NCBI GenBank assembly: GCA_902490365.1
Contig: CABUDQ010000002.1
Span: forward strand, 1-64,000
Reading direction: 5' to 3'
Source: an uncultured Collinsella sp.
GTDB taxonomy: Bacteria > Actinomycetota > Coriobacteriia > Coriobacteriales > Coriobacteriaceae
DNA: 64,000 bases
Part shown: one piece after another, positions 46,782 through 54,870 of the stretch
Layout of the letters: every line of letters starts with the position of its first letter
Numbering within the stretch: the stretch's first letter is position 1
The notes under the pieces: generated by a model
Told to the model about the DNA's origin: nothing
Databases searched by the model: none
What the model saw: the letters and a program-made list of their open reading frames with translations, nothing else
Position numbers and translations under genes: made by a program

Positions 46782-49004
46782 TCATCCCCTTTCGATCTTT
46801 GGAACACTCAGGCGCACCATCAACGGAGATACGGCGCCCAAGACCACCAGCAGAGCGCCCGATGCGCCGACGACCTCTCCAAAAGGCATCGCGTTCGTCC
46901 CTCGCCCAAGGAACCCAATCGTCCCCACCTGGGAAGCGGGATCAAACGAGGCGAATGGAGCCAGCAGCGCGACGCCCATGCCCACGCTTTCAACATGAGC
47001 GCTCAACGAACCCAACACCAAGAGAACCGCGCAAACCATTCCGGTGACAACGGGGTTGCGGCTAATCGCTGCTGTCAACGCAGCGACGACGGAAATCACG
47101 CCGTATGCCATGACCAGCAACGGAATACTGCACAACACCGCCTCCCCCACCATGGACGTTGTCGAAGCTCCCGCCCGAATGAGAGCGACGGGATACTCCG
47201 ATCCACCCGCACCGTTCTTAATCACGGACACAACGACAGCGGGAACCATCGACACCAAAAGCAGCACCAAGCCAAGCAGGAGAGCCAGCGCAACAGCCGT
47301 CAGAAAACGCACATGCGCTGTTGCGGGGATCTGGAGAACCAGAAGGGAACGACACTGCAGGTGGGTGCACGCGAGCGATGTGACAACCACGGGCAACAGC
47401 AAAAATAAGGAGGGAAGCGCTGCCTGGAGATACGAAAGGAGGATTAATGGGGGCATCTTCGTACTTAACTCGTAAACCTTGGGGTCCGGCAAGCTCGCGA
47501 TCGACTCAAGCAGAAGGGCGCGCGCCTCCGCACGAGAAGGAGTCTCCGGCTCGATTCCGATCGATTGCAGGAGAGTCGCATCTGCCGCGCCCAGCTCACC
47601 TCGAGCGCGCTCGTACGTCGCAAGGCTTCGAAACCCCTCCGCAGGCATAGGCGCGTACACGAAACCCGAAAGAGCATCCCGCATGTCTTCCAGGGCCGCT
47701 TTGCCCTCGACGTCCATATTCGCAGCGTTCTGCTCTAGATACCGATCTATTGAACGGAGCTCCCCATCCCTATACCGAACAGCGGAAACGTTATCAGCGT
47801 CAGGAAACATCTCGACCAGAGCCGGGGCCAGCATCGTCGTCGACATTGCAATCGCGCATACGGCGAGGGTAGGAGAACGCAGGAGCAGTTTCCCCATCGT
47901 TCTTACGTATGCAACGGCGGAGGCACAAGCGCTCGAACGAGTTGCCGTTCTCGATGCAGTGAAGGAACCTCTCTCAAGACAAATCGGGGATATCGGACAC
48001 GCGCAGCCGCTCTTTCCAGCAACGCAAAGCAGGCTAATTGCCAGCACCTCGATCCCGATTGCGCATACGAGGGCAATCGCGCCACGCTCGAAGCAAAGTC
48101 CAGGCAGATTCACTATCTGCGTTGTCGGGTACGGGCTATAGGCGCCGACGGTCAACTCAGTGTTCGCATACGTAAGGGGATTCAACAGGGCGAACTCACG
48201 TAAAGCGATGGATCTTCCGTAATACCCGGGAACCATCGTCACCCCCATCAGGGCACATACGAACACGATTCCAAGCGTAGGGTTATTGGCAATCTTCACG
48301 GCAAGGTGAACGACAAGCGAGATGAACGCTGCCACCAAGAATTGCAAGATGGCCGTCTGCGCGAACACCAGCCAAGCCGGTTTGATAACCGGAGTCGCAT
48401 ATTGAATGTAGCCTATCGGATAGAACGGCGAGCCCGGGCCATTCTTCACAAGCGCGGCGATTATCCCTGGAAGATTGATGGCGAGGACGGCAAGCATTGC
48501 AAAAACACTCGCCCATACGCTCGATGCAACAAGTCTACCCAGCTCGCCCATCGGTGCCTGGATGATGAGCTTTTCACGTTTGTTAAGACGCGCGGCAAGG
48601 AACGAGACGGCAACGGCCGTTGCGACCCATAGCAAGTACTCCTTCGATCCGTCATAATAGGTGTACTCTCCATCCGATATCTGCAGAAACGGAAGTAGGG
48701 GAGAGAGCGGTGCCAAGATAAGACGTCCCGCGGCAAGAGGGTACAGAAGCGCGGGCATGCTCGATGAAGAGGTATAGACACCGTCCTCCCCCGCATTCAC
48801 AAGCGCATCCGCATAGGATGCTGACAATTCCTGCTCAACACGGGTTATTCCCGACTCGAGGTATTCGACCCGTCCGTCGATGCCAGCCGCGCTCCTGAAG
48901 ACGGGCAGAGCACAAAGAACCATCAACGCAACAACGACAACACAGAGCGACCTGGAGGAGAGAAGCGACCTAAAGATCGCCTTCGAGATTTTGAGCATAT
49001 TCAT
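46782..49004 (-). CDS. Internally duplicated ABC-2 permease
   Basis: This 740-residue membrane protein is made of two similar halves. Each half has an N-terminal helix, an extracytoplasmic domain of 80-100 residues and five or six helices. The halves align around IIAALVKNGPGSPFYPIGYI in the first and VVVSVIKNGAGGSEYPVALI in the second, followed in each by a helix and a NNP/RNP turn (IANNPTLGIV, ISRNPVVTGM). One polypeptide thus supplies both permease halves of the transporter powered by the adjacent ATPase. AAGG precedes the ATG at 49004; the ATG six codons upstream lacks a ribosome site. The family is not one I can name exactly. Confidence 0.8.
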   Translation of the reverse strand: MNMLKISKAIFRSLLSSRSLCVVVVALMVLCALPVFRSAAGIDGRVEYLESGITRVEQELSASYADALVNAGEDGVYTSSSSMPALLYPLAAGRLILAPLSPLLPFLQISDGEYTYYDGSKEYLLWVATAVAVSFLAARLNKREKLIIQAPMGELGRLVASSVWASVFAMLAVLAINLPGIIAALVKNGPGSPFYPIGYIQYATPVIKPAWLVFAQTAILQFLVAAFISLVVHLAVKIANNPTLGIVFVCALMGVTMVPGYYGRSIALREFALLNPLTYANTELTVGAYSPYPTTQIVNLPGLCFERGAIALVCAIGIEVLAISLLCVAGKSGCACPISPICLERGSFTASRTATRSSACASAVAYVRTMGKLLLRSPTLAVCAIAMSTTMLAPALVEMFPDADNVSAVRYRDGELRSIDRYLEQNAANMDVEGKAALEDMRDALSGFVYAPMPAEGFRSLATYERARGELGAADATLLQSIGIEPETPSRAEARALLLESIASLPDPKVYELSTKMPPLILLSYLQAALPSLFLLLPVVVTSLACTHLQCRSLLVLQIPATAHVRFLTAVALALLLGLVLLLVSMVPAVVVSVIKNGAGGSEYPVALIRAGASTTSMVGEAVLCSIPLLVMAYGVISVVAALTAAISRNPVVTGMVCAVLLVLGSLSAHVESVGMGVALLAPFASFDPASQVGTIGFLGRGTNAMPFGEVVGASGALLVVLGAVSPLMVRLSVPKIERG

Positions 49005-49035
49005 CGCCAACCTTAACCTCATCCAGTCGGAACAG

Positions 49036-49062
49036 AAGGGCCGAACAAAATGCTCGGCCCTT
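49036..49062. terminator. Terminator-like hairpin in a divergent promoter region
   Basis: AAGGGCCGA (49036-49044) pairs with TCGGCCCTT (49054-49062). It lies only 32 bp upstream of the permease start and 77 bp upstream of the divergent gene at 49140, so it is in the leader of one or both. No long T-run follows, so it may act as an attenuator or an mRNA-stabilising hairpin. Confidence 0.5.
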
Positions 49063-49139
49063 ATTACTTGCCGGCAAAGTCAATTTAACATAAACTGTTA
49101 AAAAGTAACCTGAGTTTTTTAAATTCTTCGGAGGTTATT

Positions 49140-49652
49140 ATGAGTTCCGACAATCGCACTCCCCGGCTTCATTCCTTCCGCATCGCATGTGCGATAGCCT
49201 CTGCGACCCTTTGCGCCACCGCCATCGCACAAGTGGCGTTCTCCTTAAAGCCAGCAATCGAAGTGCTCGACAACCCTGTAATTGCAGACTCCCCCGCGTA
49301 TCCAGCCCTTGCGATCTCGACATTGGTCCCTGCCGTCATCGGTATCGCTACGACCATCCTCAGCGCCGTTCTCGTGTGGACGATCAAGAGCGGAGACCCC
49401 TTCAAGAAAGGGTCTGCGACATGCTTGAAGGTGCTCGGCATTCTCTTCGTTGTTCAAGCTGCCACCAGCCTCTACGCCGGCTCACTCAAAACCTCCGTTT
49501 CGATGTTTGGCGGCGAGGGGGCCGTCGGCGCCCAAGAGATCGCTTCATCATTCGATTGGACCTCTCTGGTTCTCGGCATCGTCCTGTTCATGCTTTCCCA
49601 GCTCTTCTTGTACGCCCGAGAGCTGTACCTCGACTCCGACGAGATTGCGTAA
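49140..49652 (+). CDS. DUF2975-type membrane protein
   Basis: This 170-residue protein has four hydrophobic helices and the general pattern of DUF2975 proteins, which are usually encoded beside a small YozG-like Xre regulator, exactly as here (the regulator starts 9 bp after this stop). The segment KKGSATCLKVLGILFVVQAA in the middle and the last helix LVLGIVLFMLSQLFLYAREL fit that family. The ATG at 49140 follows GGAGG. The function of the pair is unknown; a regulated membrane protein that responds to envelope stress is one idea. It is divergent from the ABC permease gene. Confidence 0.75.
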   Translation: MSSDNRTPRLHSFRIACAIASATLCATAIAQVAFSLKPAIEVLDNPVIADSPAYPALAISTLVPAVIGIATTILSAVLVWTIKSGDPFKKGSATCLKVLGILFVVQAATSLYAGSLKTSVSMFGGEGAVGAQEIASSFDWTSLVLGIVLFMLSQLFLYARELYLDSDEIA

Positions 49653-49661
49653 GGAAACGCC

Positions 49662-49913
49662 ATGCCCGTAATTGTTCGCCTCGACAAGATCATGGCCGAG
49701 CGAAAGATTTCCTCGAACGAACTTGCCGAAAGGATTGGAACCACGCCCGTGAACCTGTCCCGTATTAAAAAAGGGCATATTCGCGGCATTCGCTTCAACA
49801 CACTCGAGCAGCTATGCCTCGCCCTTCGTTGCCAACCCGGAGACCTTCTCGAAGTCATGAGCGAAGAGGATGCCCGAAAGGAGTTCGGACTCGATTGGTC
49901 CGCCGAGGATTAG
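49662..49913 (+). CDS. Xre/Cro-family helix-turn-helix regulator (YozG-like)
   Basis: This 83-residue regulator has the pattern VRLDKIMAERKISSNELAER followed by IGTTPVNLSRIKKGHIRGIR and FNTLEQLCLALRCQPGDLLE. This is the typical small regulator paired with DUF2975 proteins. Residues about 17-40 form the helix-turn-helix. The AAGGAAA before the ATG at 49662 lies inside the end of the upstream gene, so translation is coupled. Its TAG stop is followed in the same frame by the truncated tyrosine recombinase, so a read-through product would fuse the two. Confidence 0.9.
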   Translation: MPVIVRLDKIMAERKISSNELAERIGTTPVNLSRIKKGHIRGIRFNTLEQLCLALRCQPGDLLEVMSEEDARKEFGLDWSAED

Positions 49914-50639
49914 AGGGCGGTCGTACTCGCCCTGCACACGGGGATGCGAATCGGCGAGGTCTGCGGCCTTCGGTGGTGCGATGTGGATTTCGAGACGGGC
50001 CTGATCTCGATCAGACACTCGGTGGCGTACGCGAAGGGAATGGGTTCGTTCATCAAGGACACCAAGACCCATGACGCCAGGGGTATCCCCATCGACCCGG
50101 TCGGCCTACTCCCCTTCCTGAAGGAGACCCACGAGATCGACTGCGGAAAGCTGCGCTTGCGCGGCCTTACCGGGGCGGTCGAGATCGGGGACTGCTACAT
50201 CCTGTCGGAGCCGGGCGCGACCTTCGCGACGACAAGCTATATCCGCAGGGCGTTCAAGACGTTCTCGGAGACCAACGGCCTCATGGGCACCAACGACGAG
50301 CTGATCACGTTCCACGGCCTTCGCCACACGTTCGCAACGCAGTGGATCCGCCAAGGCGGCGATATCAAGGCGCTCCAATCGATCCTCGGCCACAAGGACG
50401 CCATGGCGACGCTCAACGTCTACGCCGACATCGAGCCCATCTCCAAAATCCATAACATGCTGCGCGCCACGCCGTGCCTTTGGCGCGGGCACCTCGGGCC
50501 GAGGGTCGATCCGGGTCCCATGTTCCAACAGAGGATCCAGGAGTCCATCGAGACGCTCCAGGCGTTCGGCTACGGCATCACCGAGCCGGACGACCGAAAT
50601 ATCGCCATACGCGACGTGAAGACGAACAGTTGGCTCTAG
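49914..50639 (+). pseudogene. Tyrosine recombinase (integrase) lacking its N-terminal half
   Basis: From 49914 the frame reads RAVVLALHTGMRIGEVCGLR, the start of the catalytic domain, and continues with SFIKDTKTHDARGIPI (lysine), HGLRHTFATQW (His-x-x-Arg), LGHKDAMATLNVYAD (second His and the catalytic Tyr) to a stop at 50639. All catalytic residues are present, but the SAM-like core-binding and arm-binding domains are gone. No ribosome site or start codon suits this frame; the first ATG is at 49944. The preceding codon is the TAG of the Xre gene, in the same frame. It marks the likely right edge of the accessory segment. Confidence 0.8.
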
Positions 50640-51036
50640 CTCACCGAGTACGCGGCAGTGCTGGGCCCATCCCAACTGAGGTCACGGTGGTCCGATAGGG
50701 GCGCCGCCCGCGGCATGCGCCGCGGAGCGGTATCCCCTACCGAAGGGCGGGGATGCCCTCCGCTTCCAGTTCGGAATCAGCCGTCGGAGGCGTTCGGCTG
50801 ACTGCGGGAACGGCCTGTCCGCTCAATGTGTTCGGCTGAGATCGGGAATCAACCCAACACGAGCCGGACACGCGCCAGACGGCTCTTCCCCGTACGGCCT
50901 TCCCCCTTACGCTCATGTTGCAGACGTGTAACGCCGCAGCAAAGGTGCCCCTTTTTGCACAGGACGGGTACAATGATGAACACTGTACCGTAGCGGAGCG
51001 CCCCGCGCGCGCCGCAACCACGCGAAAGGGTTTCCC
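50640..51036. other. Non-coding stretch with short TTCGGCTGA repeats
   Basis: In this 397-bp gap, GTTCGGCTGACTGCGGGAA (from 50791) and GTTCGGCTGAGATCGGGAA (from 50831) form a short direct repeat about 40 bp apart. A related GTTCGG lies at about 50768. They may be recombinase-binding sites next to the integrase remnant. A hairpin GCAAAGG/CCTTTTTGC lies near 50938-50957. No gene is seen. Confidence 0.45.
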
Positions 51037-51324
51037 ATGGCCGAGATCTCGTCCTCCCGTATCGTCATCACCGTCCTTGGCAAGAACCGCCCCGGCATCG
51101 TCGCCGGCGTCACCCGTGTCCTGGGCGAGGCCAACGTCGACATCCGCGACATCACGCAGTCCATTATCGAGGACATTTTCACCATGACCATGCTGGCCGA
51201 TACCGCCGAGTCCAAGCTCGACTTCGCTGAGTTGCAGAAGGCGCTGGCCGAGGCCGGCGAGCTTTCGGGCGTCAACGTGTCCATCCAGCGCGAGGACGTC
51301 TTTAACTTTATGTACCGCCTGTAG
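51037..51324 (+). CDS. ACT-domain protein (UPF0237 type)
   Basis: This 95-residue protein is a single ACT domain with the pattern IVITVLGKNRPGIVAGVTRV then LGEANVDIRDITQSIIEDIF, as in the UPF0237 group related to the glycine cleavage regulator GcvR. ACT domains bind amino acids or other small ligands. In many genomes members of this group stand beside a DUF711 (PFL-like) gene, which is not present here; a citrate synthase gene follows 77 bp downstream instead. The ATG at 51037 lies after GAAAGGG. It is probably a cytoplasmic ligand sensor, with unknown ligand. Confidence 0.9.
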   Translation: MAEISSSRIVITVLGKNRPGIVAGVTRVLGEANVDIRDITQSIIEDIFTMTMLADTAESKLDFAELQKALAEAGELSGVNVSIQREDVFNFMYRL

Positions 51325-51401
51325 CGAACAAGCCGCTCGGGGCAGCTTGACGTCATATCGTCCAAGCGCGCGGCCCCAAAGCGGACCGGAGAGGAGCGCG
51401 C

Positions 51402-52820
51402 ATGGCCTACGACGCCAAGAAAATCTACTACCGCTTCGACGATCACCTGAGCCGCCTGGTTCTGGATTACGAGGCGAGCCGTCAGATTTCGCCTGAGAGC
51501 GAAAGCCTCTACCACGGCCTGCCGACCGACCCTTATGACGAGGGCCTGTTTGTCGAGCACAATGTCAAGCGCGGCCTGCGCAATGCCGACGGCTCGGGCG
51601 TGGTCGCGGGCCTCACTCGTATCTCGGATGTGCACGGCTACAACAAGGTCGACGGAAAGGTCGTGCCCGATCAGGGCAAGCTCACGCTTCGCGGCTACAG
51701 CATCGAGGATCTGGTCAACAATGCCCAGGCCGAGAATCGCTACGGCTACGAGGAAGTCGCCTATCTGCTTATCACGGGTTCGCTGCCCAACAAGGAAGAG
51801 CTCGACGGCTTTTGCGAGCGCCTGGGCGCCTTTAGACATCTGAGTGACGAGTACGTTAAAGAGTTCCCTATGACCACGGTGTCTTCGAGCATCATGAACG
51901 TGCTCCAGCGCGCCGTACTGTTGCTCTACGCCTTCGATGCCGAACCAGACGTGATCACGCCCGAGCACGAAATCGACGTCGCCATTTCCATGCTTGCACG
52001 TCTCCCGCGCATCGCCGCCTTCGCACACATGGCCTCGGTCGCCAAGCTTCGCGGCTCCGAGGTTCACGTGCCACACCCCACGCCCGGCCTTTCCACCGCC
52101 GAGACCATCCTGCAGGTCCTGCGCGGCGGCATGGCGTTCACCCGCGATGAGGCGATGCTGCTCGACGTTATGCTCATGCTGCATGCCGAGCACGGCGGCG
52201 GCAACAACTCCACCTTCGCCTGCCGCGTGCTGTCGTCTTCGGCCACTGACCCGTATTCCGCCTACGCCGCGGCTATCGGCTCGCTCAAGGGCCCGCGCCA
52301 CGGCGGTGCCAATGCCAAGGTCGTGTCTATGCACGAGGACATCCGCGCGCATGTCTCCAACTGGGAGGACGAGGACGAGGTCGCGGCCTACCTGGGCAAG
52401 ATCCTCGACAAGCAGGCCTTCGACGGCACGGGCCTCGTCTACGGCATGGGCCACGCCGTCTATACGCTCAGCGACCCGCGCGCCGAGGTATGCCGCCGTT
52501 ACGCGCGCGCACTTGCCGCCAAGAAGGACTTGGGCGAAGAGTTCGCACTCATCGAGCGCATCGAGCGCCTGGCACCCCAGGTCATGCGCGACCACGGTAT
52601 GACCAAGCCCATCTGCGCCAACATCGACCTGTACACGGGCTTTATCTACAAGATGCTCGGCGTGCCCGAGACGCTCTTTACGCCGCTGTTCGCCGTCGCC
52701 CGCATGGCAGGCTGGTCGGCGCACCGCATGGAAGAGCTCTTCTGCGCGCACCGTATTATTCGCCCGGCCTATCGTCCGGTGATCGAGCCGCTGGAGTACA
52801 AGCCACTCGCCGACCGCTAG
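51402..52820 (+). CDS. Citrate synthase
   Basis: This 472-residue enzyme condenses acetyl-CoA with oxaloacetate. The conserved segments are GKLTLRGYSIEDLVNN, then MLHAEHGGGNNSTFACRV with the catalytic histidine region, SLKGPRHGGANAKVV (second histidine), and VYGMGHAVYTLSDPRA with the third histidine and following Asp/Arg. The N-terminal region of about 60 residues is longer than in the short bacterial enzymes, as in the group that also includes 2-methylcitrate synthases. The ATG at 51402 has GGAGAGGAG upstream. A strong terminator follows. No aconitase or isocitrate dehydrogenase is nearby; in Coriobacteria the enzyme probably serves glutamate synthesis. Confidence 0.93.
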   Translation: MAYDAKKIYYRFDDHLSRLVLDYEASRQISPESESLYHGLPTDPYDEGLFVEHNVKRGLRNADGSGVVAGLTRISDVHGYNKVDGKVVPDQGKLTLRGYSIEDLVNNAQAENRYGYEEVAYLLITGSLPNKEELDGFCERLGAFRHLSDEYVKEFPMTTVSSSIMNVLQRAVLLLYAFDAEPDVITPEHEIDVAISMLARLPRIAAFAHMASVAKLRGSEVHVPHPTPGLSTAETILQVLRGGMAFTRDEAMLLDVMLMLHAEHGGGNNSTFACRVLSSSATDPYSAYAAAIGSLKGPRHGGANAKVVSMHEDIRAHVSNWEDEDEVAAYLGKILDKQAFDGTGLVYGMGHAVYTLSDPRAEVCRRYARALAAKKDLGEEFALIERIERLAPQVMRDHGMTKPICANIDLYTGFIYKMLGVPETLFTPLFAVARMAGWSAHRMEELFCAHRIIRPAYRPVIEPLEYKPLADR

Positions 52821-52844
52821 GACGCGGACCGTTATAGAACTCGA

Positions 52845-52884
52845 GCGTGGCCGGGGCATCACCGCCCTCGGCCACGCTTTTTAT
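52845..52884 (+). terminator. Intrinsic terminator after citrate synthase
   Basis: AGCGTGGCC (52845-52853) pairs with GGCCACGCT (52871-52879), with inner GGGC/GCCC, followed by TTTTTAT. Confidence 0.92.
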
Positions 52885-52907
52885 GCCAGCAGAAAGGGCT
52901 GCATCGA

Positions 52908-53750
52908 ATGATTGTTTTTTCCGATATGGATGGAACGCTGTTGACGAGTGACAAGCAGATGAGCGACGCCACCTGGGCGATGCTCGACGAGCTCGCACGC
53001 CGCGGCATTGAGTTTGTACCCTGCACGGGGCGCCCGCTGTCGGGCATCTTTGAGCCCATCCTCGCCCATCCTGCCGTGCACTACGCGGTCTGCGCCAATG
53101 GTGCCAGTGTCTGGCAGCTCGAGAACGGTACGCCCACCGATACCTCACGTGCTACGCGCATTTTGAGCCGACCGCTCGACCGCGCTATCGCCCACCGCGT
53201 CCATAGCATTGCCGCCGGCCATGACGTCACCTTCGATATCTTCGCGGACGGGCAGTGCTTCCTCCCCCGCTCGCTCTACACGCGCCTGGACGAATTCTGC
53301 GGCGGCGACCCCCACATCGCGGCTTCGCTCAAGCGCACGCGAACACCGATCGACATGGATATCGACAGCAAGATCGACGAGGTCGAGACACTCGAACGCA
53401 TCGCCATGTACTGGCACGACCCGGCCGATCGCGACGCCATCGCGGCGGAGCTCAACATGCTCGGAGGCATTGAGGTCACGCGTTCGTACGCCATGAATAT
53501 CGAGGTCATGGGTGAGGGCGCTACCAAGGGGACGGCCCTCACGTGGCTATGCGACCATCTGGGCGAGTCTCTCGCCGACGTCTGGGCGTTCGGCGACAAC
53601 ATCAACGACATTCCCATGCTGCAGGCAGCGGGCCACGGCACGACCATGATCAACGCCGAGCCTGAGGACCGCGAGGCAGCCGGCGCCATCACCAAATACG
53701 ACAACGACCACGACGGCGTCGCCCGCACCATCATGGCCGCCCTCGCCTAG
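52908..53750 (+). CDS. HAD-superfamily hydrolase, Cof type (IIB)
   Basis: This 280-residue phosphatase of the Cof/YidA group has the nucleophile motif FSDMDGTLLTSD (Asp6 and Asp8), the second motif PCTGRPLSG, and the third and fourth motifs in ATKGTALTWL and WAFGDNINDIPML. A C2B-type cap domain lies between. Such enzymes dephosphorylate sugar phosphates, nucleotides or cofactors; the substrate cannot be told from sequence. AAAGGG precedes the ATG at 52908. It starts 24 bp after the citrate synthase terminator and is probably expressed from its own promoter or by read-through. Confidence 0.9.
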   Translation: MIVFSDMDGTLLTSDKQMSDATWAMLDELARRGIEFVPCTGRPLSGIFEPILAHPAVHYAVCANGASVWQLENGTPTDTSRATRILSRPLDRAIAHRVHSIAAGHDVTFDIFADGQCFLPRSLYTRLDEFCGGDPHIAASLKRTRTPIDMDIDSKIDEVETLERIAMYWHDPADRDAIAAELNMLGGIEVTRSYAMNIEVMGEGATKGTALTWLCDHLGESLADVWAFGDNINDIPMLQAAGHGTTMINAEPEDREAAGAITKYDNDHDGVARTIMAALA

Positions 53751-53755
53751 TCATC

Positions 53756-53855
53756 GGCCAGTCATTGGGGACGTTCTTAAATGGCTAGTCGCTGGCGGCA
53801 CTCATTTAAGTCTGTCCCCAATGAGTGGTTTCACTTACTTAAGTCTGTCCCCAAC
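53756..53855. repeat. Compound repeat of the CATTGGGGACGTTCTTAA family
   Basis: CATTGGGGACGTTCTTAAAT (53764-53783) is followed by GGCTAGTCG and then CATTTAAGTCTGTCCCCAAT and a further ACTTAAGTCTGTCCCC. The pieces form interlocked inverted repeats between convergent HAD genes. The first block is the sequence into which the IS110 element inserted at 5264/6677. Confidence 0.85.
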
Positions 53856-53862
53856 TACCGGT

Positions 53863-54657
53863 CTAGCAGAGGCTCTTCAGCACGCGACGGAGCTCATGCT
53901 GAACGGCGTGGTCGCGGTTGCAGCCTACGACACGATCGGCCACCGCCTTGAGCGCGGGGCGCGCGTTTGCCATCGCGCAGCCCGTGCCGACAAAGCGAAT
54001 AATCTCGTAATCGTTCATCGAGTCGCCAAACGCCATGACCTCGTCGCGCTCGACGCCATAGTGCTCCATGAGCTGCTCGATTCCCGAAGCCTTCGATACG
54101 CCGGGCTGCATGGCGTCGATCCACGCGTTGCCCGAAGGCGCAAAAGTAAAGAGCTGACCGAGTTCGCGCTGTAGTACGTACGCACTGTCCATAACGACAC
54201 CGTCGTCGCAAAAGATACTCGCTTTGATGATATTTACGCTGGGATCGGGCAGCTCCCAAATGCGCTCGGCATTGGGAAGGTCCTTATCGACCTCACGCAC
54301 GAACTTGCTCTCGTCATCGAGCAGGAAGGACTTGGCTCGGTCAAAGAGCGCAAGATGCAAATTGGGAAACGTCCTGACAGCCTGGGCGAGTTTTCGAATC
54401 GCCAGGTGCGAATACACCTCGCGGTCTACCATTTTGCCGTCGGCGTAGACCTGGGCACCGTTAGCTGCGACAAAGTCCATCTTGTCGCGAACGGGCGCAA
54501 AGAACTCGCACAGGCGATCGTAGCGGCGGCCTGACGATGCGGCAAAATGTACACCATGCTCGCGTAGTGCCAGGATCAATTCGTAGGTCTCAGGCGGCAC
54601 CTGGCCATTTTCGTCAAGCAGTGTGCCGTCCATATCGGATGCAATCAGTTTAAACAT
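53863..54657 (-). CDS. HAD-superfamily hydrolase, Cof type (IIB), second copy
   Basis: This 264-residue phosphatase shows IASDMDGTLLDENG (nucleophile Asp8 and Asp10), ASSGRRYDRL, a cap domain, and SKASGIEQLMEHYG with MAFGDSMNDYEIIRFVG at the end. It belongs to the same group as the protein at 52908-53750 but is clearly diverged, so this is not a recent duplication. The ATG at 54657 has AAGGGAG 7 bases upstream, but that site is paired in a strong leader hairpin (54664-54725), so translation may be regulated. The two genes are convergent around a repeat. The substrate is unknown. Confidence 0.9.
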   Translation of the reverse strand: MFKLIASDMDGTLLDENGQVPPETYELILALREHGVHFAASSGRRYDRLCEFFAPVRDKMDFVAANGAQVYADGKMVDREVYSHLAIRKLAQAVRTFPNLHLALFDRAKSFLLDDESKFVREVDKDLPNAERIWELPDPSVNIIKASIFCDDGVVMDSAYVLQRELGQLFTFAPSGNAWIDAMQPGVSKASGIEQLMEHYGVERDEVMAFGDSMNDYEIIRFVGTGCAMANARPALKAVADRVVGCNRDHAVQHELRRVLKSLC

Positions 54658-54663
54658 AGAAAA

Positions 54664-54725
54664 GCTCCCTTCGGGCTTGATGGAATCGGACGTGTATCCG
54701 ATTCCAACGTACCCAAAGGGAGCTC
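54664..54725 (-). promoter_or_regulatory. Structured leader sequestering the ribosome site of the HAD gene
   Basis: In the transcript, AGCTCCCTTTGGG (54725-54713) pairs over 13 positions (one G-T) with CCCGAAGGGAGCT (54676-54664), which contains the Shine-Dalgarno AAGGGAG. A second perfect 9-bp hairpin GGAATCGGA/TCCGATTCC (54706-54683) sits inside. TTTTC follows the outer stem just before the ATG, so it could act as a terminator or block ribosomes. No known riboswitch class is recognised. Confidence 0.6.
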
Positions 54726-54834
54726 AAATAAGACCCCGCAGTCATAAACGTTACAAGGACCTAGCAAATAGCTCACGCGCGCCAGAGATCTCACGGTCGC
54801 GGCGTCAGGCGACAAGTCAAAGAGTGTCGCAGGC

Positions 54835-54870
54835 GGCTAGTCGTTTAAGAACGTCCCCAATGACTAGTCG
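54835..54870. repeat. Single repeat of the GACTAGTCATTGGGGACG family
   Basis: GGCTAGTCGTTTAAGAACGT followed by CCCCAATGACTAGTCGG is the reverse complement of the IS110-split repeat and the one at 53756. It overlaps the last codons of the adenine deaminase gene. Confidence 0.8.
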
